Assembly: GCA_963762075.1 (NCBI GenBank) | Contig: CAVXJC010000008.1 | Span: forward strand, 248,001-312,000 | Reading direction: 5' to 3' | DNA from: JAOUEA01 sp963762075 | Lineage (GTDB): Bacteria; Actinomycetota; UBA4738; HRBIN12 | DNA: 64,000 bases | In this document: piece after piece, positions 59,436 through 64,000 of the stretch | Position numbering within the stretch: the first letter of the stretch is position 1 | Layout of the letters: each line of letters begins with the position of its first letter | Program-made: the position numbers and the translations under genes | The notes under the pieces: model-generated | What the model was told of the DNA's origin: nothing | Databases searched by the model: none | The model's input: only the letters and a program-made list of their open reading frames with translations

Positions 59436-59586
59436 GGCACGCCTCCGTGATCCGTTTCCTCGGAGTATGCACCTCAGGGCCGAAGCGTGAGGCCATCGAT
59501 GCCCTCGAGACCCCGCTCGATCGAACGTGATCAAGGGTGGAGGCGGCCATCGCGCGAACCCTGGAGACATGCAAGGATGCCCGGCG

Positions 59587-61596
59587 ATGCACGGCTTCCC
59601 GTACAACGTCGTTCGTACGCCCAACACGTGGATCGCGCTCGCCGGTGGAACGCGACTCGCCGCTCGGCTGTGGCGTCCCGACACCGGCGAGCCGGTGCCC
59701 GCCATCTTGGAATACCTGCCGTACCGCAAGGGCGACTCGATGGCGGCTCGCGATGAAGGCCTGGGAGCGTGGTTCGCCGGTCACGGGTACGCGTACGTAC
59801 GCGTCGACATCCGCGGCACGGGCGACTCCGACGGTGTGATCACCGATGAATACACGCTGCAGGAGCACGATGACGCGCTGGCGGTCATCGCCTGGCTCGC
59901 CGACGCTCCATGGTGCTCGGGCGCGGTCGGCATGGTCGGGATCTCGTGGGGTGGGTTCAACTCACTGCAGGTGGCCGCTCGTCGTCCGCCCGCGCTGAAG
60001 GCGGTCATCAGCATCTGCTCCACCGACGATCGATACGCCGACGATGTCCACTACAAGGGTGGATGCGTGCTCGCCTGCGACGCCCTGCCATGGGCGTCGG
60101 TGATGCTGGCCTACGATGCGTTGCCCCCGGACCCCGTGACGGTCGGCAGCGCGTGGAAGGAGACCTGGCTCCGCCGGCTCGACGAGACTCCCCCGTTCAT
60201 CTCGGCGTGGCTCACGCACCAACGCCGCGACGACTACTGGAGGCACGGATCGATCTGCGAGGACTTCGGCGCGATCGAGTGCCCCGTCTACATGGTCGGC
60301 GGCTGGGCCGACGGCTACACCAACGCGATCCCCCGCACGCTCGAGGGCCTGCCCGGCATCAGGAAAGGGCTCATCGGACCCTGGCCGCACTCGTGGCCGC
60401 ACACCGCGGCGCAAGGACCACGGATCGACTTCCTGACCGAGGCGCTCCGCTGGTGGGACCGCTGGCTGAAGGGTGAGCCGAACGGCATCGAAGACGAGCC
60501 CGTCCTGACGGCGTGGATGCAGGAGCCGGCGAGGGCGGGTGAGTTGCACCTCGACCGCCCGGGCCGGTGGGTGACGGAGCCGACCTGGCCGGCACCGTCG
60601 GTCGAGCGGCGGCGGCTCTTCCTCGGAGGCGACCGGACGCTCACCGCTGAGCCCTCGGACGTCGCGGAGCTCCGTCACAAGGGAGCGCAGCATCACGGGT
60701 TGCTCGCCGGGCTGTGGTGCCCATACGGGCCCGAGACCGACTTCCCGCTCGATCAAGGGAGCGAGGATGCGCTCTGTCTCACGTTCGACACGGCTCCATT
60801 GGATGAACGCGTGGAGCTGCTCGGGCACCCCCGGCTGCGGTTGACGCTCGCCACCGATCGTCCGCTCGCGTTCGTCGTGGCTCGCCTGTGCCGCGTCGCG
60901 CCCGACGGTTCGTCGACGCTGCTCAGCCGCGGAGCGCTCAACCTGACCCATCGCGGTGGGCACGATCGGCCGGAGCCGCTCGAGCCCGGGAACCGATACG
61001 AGGTCGAGCTCGAGCTCGATGTGCTGGGGCAGGCCGTGGCGGCGGGTGACCGGCTGCGTGTGGCGATCTCCACCACGTACTGGCCGTGGTTATGGCCCTC
61101 ACCCGATGAGGTGGAGATCACCATCGTCGCCGGCGACACATCGTGGATCGAGCTGCCGGTGCGGTCCTCGGAGGCAGGCGATCGACCTCCGCCCGAATTC
61201 GGTCCCCCCCGATCGGCGCCCACGTTGCCGACCGAGGAGCTGGAGGCGACGGCGCCCTTCCGCTCGCTCGAACACGACGCACAGACGGGCACGTACTCGC
61301 TGTCGATCGATCCGGAGGGCGATCGTCGATACCGGCTCCCCGACGGCCTCGAGATCACCGAACACACGCGGGATCGATTCACCATCCGTGAGGGAGCCCC
61401 ACTGTCGGCGCGGGTGGAATGCGACCGGCTCCTGGGTCTCGAACGCGGAGCGTGGAAGATCGAGGTTCGCACGAAGAGCAAGATGACCGGCGACCGAGAG
61501 GCCTTCCACCTCGTCGACTCCGTCGAGGCCTTCGAGGGGACGGAGCTCGTCTTCGAGCGAACCTGGGAACGCTCGATCCCGCGCGATCACGTGTAG
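59587..61596 (+). CDS. CocE/NonD-family serine hydrolase (X-Pro dipeptidyl-peptidase S15 type)
   Basis: Alpha/beta hydrolase of 669 residues. The catalytic Ser lies in GMVGISWGGFNSLQVA, the Asp in VGGWADGYTNAIPR and the His in GPWPHSWPHT; the fold opens with YLPYRKGDSMAARDEGLGAW and DIRGTGDSDG. A beta-sandwich domain of the CocE type follows (about residues 360-560). Members hydrolyse esters, amides or peptides; no signal peptide is seen, so it acts inside. ATG at 59587 is chosen over 59527 or 59569, with AAGGA nine bases upstream. Confidence 0.9.
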   Translation: MHGFPYNVVRTPNTWIALAGGTRLAARLWRPDTGEPVPAILEYLPYRKGDSMAARDEGLGAWFAGHGYAYVRVDIRGTGDSDGVITDEYTLQEHDDALAVIAWLADAPWCSGAVGMVGISWGGFNSLQVAARRPPALKAVISICSTDDRYADDVHYKGGCVLACDALPWASVMLAYDALPPDPVTVGSAWKETWLRRLDETPPFISAWLTHQRRDDYWRHGSICEDFGAIECPVYMVGGWADGYTNAIPRTLEGLPGIRKGLIGPWPHSWPHTAAQGPRIDFLTEALRWWDRWLKGEPNGIEDEPVLTAWMQEPARAGELHLDRPGRWVTEPTWPAPSVERRRLFLGGDRTLTAEPSDVAELRHKGAQHHGLLAGLWCPYGPETDFPLDQGSEDALCLTFDTAPLDERVELLGHPRLRLTLATDRPLAFVVARLCRVAPDGSSTLLSRGALNLTHRGGHDRPEPLEPGNRYEVELELDVLGQAVAAGDRLRVAISTTYWPWLWPSPDEVEITIVAGDTSWIELPVRSSEAGDRPPPEFGPPRSAPTLPTEELEATAPFRSLEHDAQTGTYSLSIDPEGDRRYRLPDGLEITEHTRDRFTIREGAPLSARVECDRLLGLERGAWKIEVRTKSKMTGDREAFHLVDSVEAFEGTELVFERTWERSIPRDHV

Positions 61597-61681
61597 TTCG
61601 GGCCGACCGGTGGTCACCGGGCGTCGTTCGGGCGTGGATACACTCCGAGCCCCGAACCCCTGCTCGGAGGCTCTCCTCAGC

Positions 61682-64000
61682 GTGAAGGACCGGTACCAGG
61701 TCGTCGTGATCGGTGGCGGCATCGTCGGCTGCAGCGTGCTGTACCACCTCACGCTGCGCGGCATGACCGACGTCGCGCTGATCGAGCGAGAGGAGCTCAC
61801 GGCGGGGTCGACGTGGCACGCCGCGGGCGGCTTCCACGCGATGAACGCCGACACGCGCATCGCGGCGCTGCAGAAGTACACGATCGGTCTCTATCCGCAG
61901 GTCGAAGCGGAATCCGGTCAGAGCGCGGGGCTGCACATGTCGGGCGGCATGGAGCTCGCGGCGACGCCCGAGCGCTGGCACTGGTTGAAGTCCGAGCTCC
62001 AGTGGCTGCGCACACAGGACACCGACGCGTATCTCCTGTCGCCGCAGGAGGCGGTCGACCTCGTGCCGATCATCGACCCCACCGGCCTCTACGGTGCGCT
62101 CTTCGACCCGCTCGAGGGCAACCTCGACCCCAACGGCGCGACCCAGGCGTACGCGGGCGCGGCTCGCGCGCGCGGCGCCGAGATCGTGCGGCACAACCGC
62201 GTCCTCTCGCTCTCGCGCCTGCCGAGCGGTGAGTGGCGCATCGAGACCGAGCATGGCGACGTGAGCGCCGAGCACGTCGTCAACGCCGCCGGACTCTGGG
62301 CGCGCAGGGTCGGCAACATGGTCGGCGTCGATCATCCGCTCGTGCCGATGCCGCACCACTTCCTCGTGACGGCGGAGGTGCCGCAGGTCGCCGCGATCGA
62401 AGGCGACATGCCGGCCGTCACCGACCTCGAAGGCTTCACCTACCTGCAGAGGGAAGGCACGGGCGTGCTGCTCGGCGTCTACGAGCAGAACCCCCGTCAC
62501 TGGAAGGTCGAGGGCGCCGACTGGGACTACGGCCGGACACTCTTCCCTGAGGAGCTCGACCGGATCATGCCGGAGCTCTCGATCGGCTTCCGGCGCTTCC
62601 CCGTGCTCCAGGACATCGGCATCCGCCGGTGGGTGAACGGCGCATTCACGTTCACACCCGATGGCAACCCGCTGGTCGGCCCGGTCGAGGGCATCCCGAA
62701 CTACTGGGCGGCGTGCGGATGCATGGCCGGCTTCTCGCAGTGCGCAGGCATCGGACTCGCGCTCGCGAACTGGATCGTCGACGGCGACCCTGGCTACGAC
62801 GCCTTCGGCATGGACGTTGCGCGCTTCGGTCCGTACGCCTCGAACGACCGATACCTGCGCGCGACGACGGCCCAGTTCTACGCGCGCAGATTCGTCATGG
62901 CGTATCCGAACGAGGAGCTCCCGGCGGGACGTCCCTTGAAGACCTCGCCGTGTTACGACGAGCTCCTCGCCGCGGGCGCGCGGTTCACGGTGAATTGGGG
63001 CCTGGAGGTGCCGCTGTACTTCGCGCCCTCGCCGGAGTTCGTCGAGAACGACACGCTCGGGCGGTCCAACGCCGAGCCGATCGTGGGCGAGGAGGTCGCG
63101 GCCGTGCGCTCGGCGGCGGGCGCGTACGAGATCGCGCAGTACGCGCGGTACGAGGTGCGTGGGCCCGGGGCAAAGGACTGGCTCGACCACCTGCTCGCCT
63201 GCCTGATGCCACCAGTCGGCACGATCAGGCTCGCCCCGATGTTGAACGAGGCGGGACGGCTGATGGGTGACCTCACCGTCGCGCGCCTCGACGACGATCG
63301 CTTCTGGCTCACCGGCTCCTACTACCTGCAGGGATGGCACCTGCGATGGTTCCGCGAGCAGCTGCCGGCCAACGGGGTGACGCTCACCAACATCACCGAT
63401 GGCTTCATGGGCTTCTCGGTCTCGGGCCCGGCATCGCGTTCGGTGCTCGCCGAGCTCACCCACGACGACGTCTCGAACGAAGCGTTGCCCTTCCTCGGCG
63501 TGCGCCGCATGGACGTCGGCTCCGCGCCGGCGGTGGTCGGGCGGATCTCGCTCACCGGCGAGCTCGGCTACGAGATCGTCGTGCCGGCGAACCAGCACCG
63601 TACCCTCTGGCACGAGCTACGGGAGGCGGGCACCGCGAGCGGTCTGCGGCTCATCGGCGACCGTGCGATCGACAGCCTGCGGTTGGAGAAGGGATACGGT
63701 ATCTGGTCGGCAGAGTTCCGGCAGGACCACACGCCCGCCATGAGCGGCCTCGACCGGTTCGTCGCGTTCGACAAGGGCGATTTCGTGGGAGCCGAGGCTG
63801 CCCGCCGCGAGCGCGACGGGCACGGGCCGGCCCGGCGCCTGGTGCTGCTCGACGTGGACGCGACCGACGCGGACGCCTCGGCGGACGAGGGCATCTGGAT
63901 CGGAGACCGCCGCGTGGGGTTCGTGACATCGGGCGCGTACGGGCATCACGTCGGCAGGAGCCTCGCCCTCGCGTATGTGGAGCGCGACGTCGCGGAGTCA
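61682..64000 (+). CDS. DMGDH/sarcosine dehydrogenase-type FAD oxidoreductase with GcvT domain (3' end cut by window)
   Basis: A demethylating dehydrogenase-like protein, 773 residues seen and the frame still open at base 64000. The N-terminal half is a DAO-type flavoprotein: QVVVIGGGIVGCSVLYHL binds FAD, GSTWHAAGG is the typical His-bearing loop where some family members link FAD covalently, and VVNAAGLWARRVG follows. The C-terminal half matches GcvT/folate-binding aminomethyltransferase (MNEAGRLMGDLTVARL, GFSVSGPASRSVL, GELGYEIVVP). Such fusions oxidise N-methyl amino acids and pass the methyl carbon to tetrahydrofolate. GTG at 61682 has GGAGG upstream. The actual N-methyl substrate is not known. 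Confidence 0.92.
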   Translation, partial: MKDRYQVVVIGGGIVGCSVLYHLTLRGMTDVALIEREELTAGSTWHAAGGFHAMNADTRIAALQKYTIGLYPQVEAESGQSAGLHMSGGMELAATPERWHWLKSELQWLRTQDTDAYLLSPQEAVDLVPIIDPTGLYGALFDPLEGNLDPNGATQAYAGAARARGAEIVRHNRVLSLSRLPSGEWRIETEHGDVSAEHVVNAAGLWARRVGNMVGVDHPLVPMPHHFLVTAEVPQVAAIEGDMPAVTDLEGFTYLQREGTGVLLGVYEQNPRHWKVEGADWDYGRTLFPEELDRIMPELSIGFRRFPVLQDIGIRRWVNGAFTFTPDGNPLVGPVEGIPNYWAACGCMAGFSQCAGIGLALANWIVDGDPGYDAFGMDVARFGPYASNDRYLRATTAQFYARRFVMAYPNEELPAGRPLKTSPCYDELLAAGARFTVNWGLEVPLYFAPSPEFVENDTLGRSNAEPIVGEEVAAVRSAAGAYEIAQYARYEVRGPGAKDWLDHLLACLMPPVGTIRLAPMLNEAGRLMGDLTVARLDDDRFWLTGSYYLQGWHLRWFREQLPANGVTLTNITDGFMGFSVSGPASRSVLAELTHDDVSNEALPFLGVRRMDVGSAPAVVGRISLTGELGYEIVVPANQHRTLWHELREAGTASGLRLIGDRAIDSLRLEKGYGIWSAEFRQDHTPAMSGLDRFVAFDKGDFVGAEAARRERDGHGPARRLVLLDVDATDADASADEGIWIGDRRVGFVTSGAYGHHVGRSLALAYVERDVAES

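Overview
The window is GC-rich, densely coded bacterial DNA with no intergenic gap above about 250 bases. Gene content points to an actinobacterium, probably an environmental, deep-branching member of the Actinomycetota: GTG and TTG starts, lipoproteins with LAAC-type lipoboxes, class III cyclases with actinobacterial accessory domains, and many genes whose ATG sits 6-7 bases behind a TANNNT -10 box (leaderless promoters). I saw no rRNA, tRNA, CRISPR array, insertion sequence or phage gene. Several genes carry small indels in C/G runs, so part of the sequence may contain assembly errors.

Layout. 0-8 kb: end of an unknown gene, a secreted M43 metalloprotease, purA, a tiny ORF, a winged-helix (AlkZ-like) protein, a GH25 lysozyme, a coiled-coil protein, a GNAT acetyltransferase and a methyltransferase. 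8-17.8 kb: a large zinc-ribbon/cyclase/NTPase/TPR regulator, a secreted GH26-like multidomain protein, a small secreted protein, arfB, a frameshifted ScyD-like protein, an orphan PotD-like lipoprotein and a membrane protein with an expanded repeat. 17.9-21.8 kb: a putative conflict (immune/cell-death) module made of a small CATRA-associated protein, a membrane-anchored CATRA protein and, converging on them, a membrane-anchored CHAT (caspase-fold) protease. 21.9-26 kb: YihY/BrkB, then PAP2, SpoIID/LytB and M15 envelope genes behind a possible structured leader RNA. 26-31.4 kb: GH13 glucosidase, DUF2231, a broken DHA2 drug exporter with an NTF2-like partner, and a PQQ-type sugar dehydrogenase. 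31.5-38.4 kb: an orphan histidine kinase and a four-gene sugar ABC operon (ATPase, binding protein, two permeases), one permease with an unusual inserted domain. 38.5-45.6 kb: small zinc protein, AI-2E exporter, msrB, a second cyclase, two repeat-rich exported proteins, a two-component system, a dodecin-like protein and a small membrane protein. 45.9-50.3 kb: beta-propeller lipoprotein, trypsin-like protease, mgsA, cupin and a TolB-like propeller.

50.4-64 kb looks like one catabolic island. An RpiR regulator, a glutamine synthetase homologue and a FluG-type amidohydrolase are transcribed leftwards. A branched-chain-type ABC importer (binding protein, LivF, LivH, fused LivM-LivG) runs rightwards from the shared promoter region. 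A class II aldolase, a CocE-type serine hydrolase and a DMGDH-type FAD/GcvT dehydrogenase (cut by the window end) follow. The likely theme is import and breakdown of an amine or N-methylated amino compound; the substrate cannot be read from the sequence.
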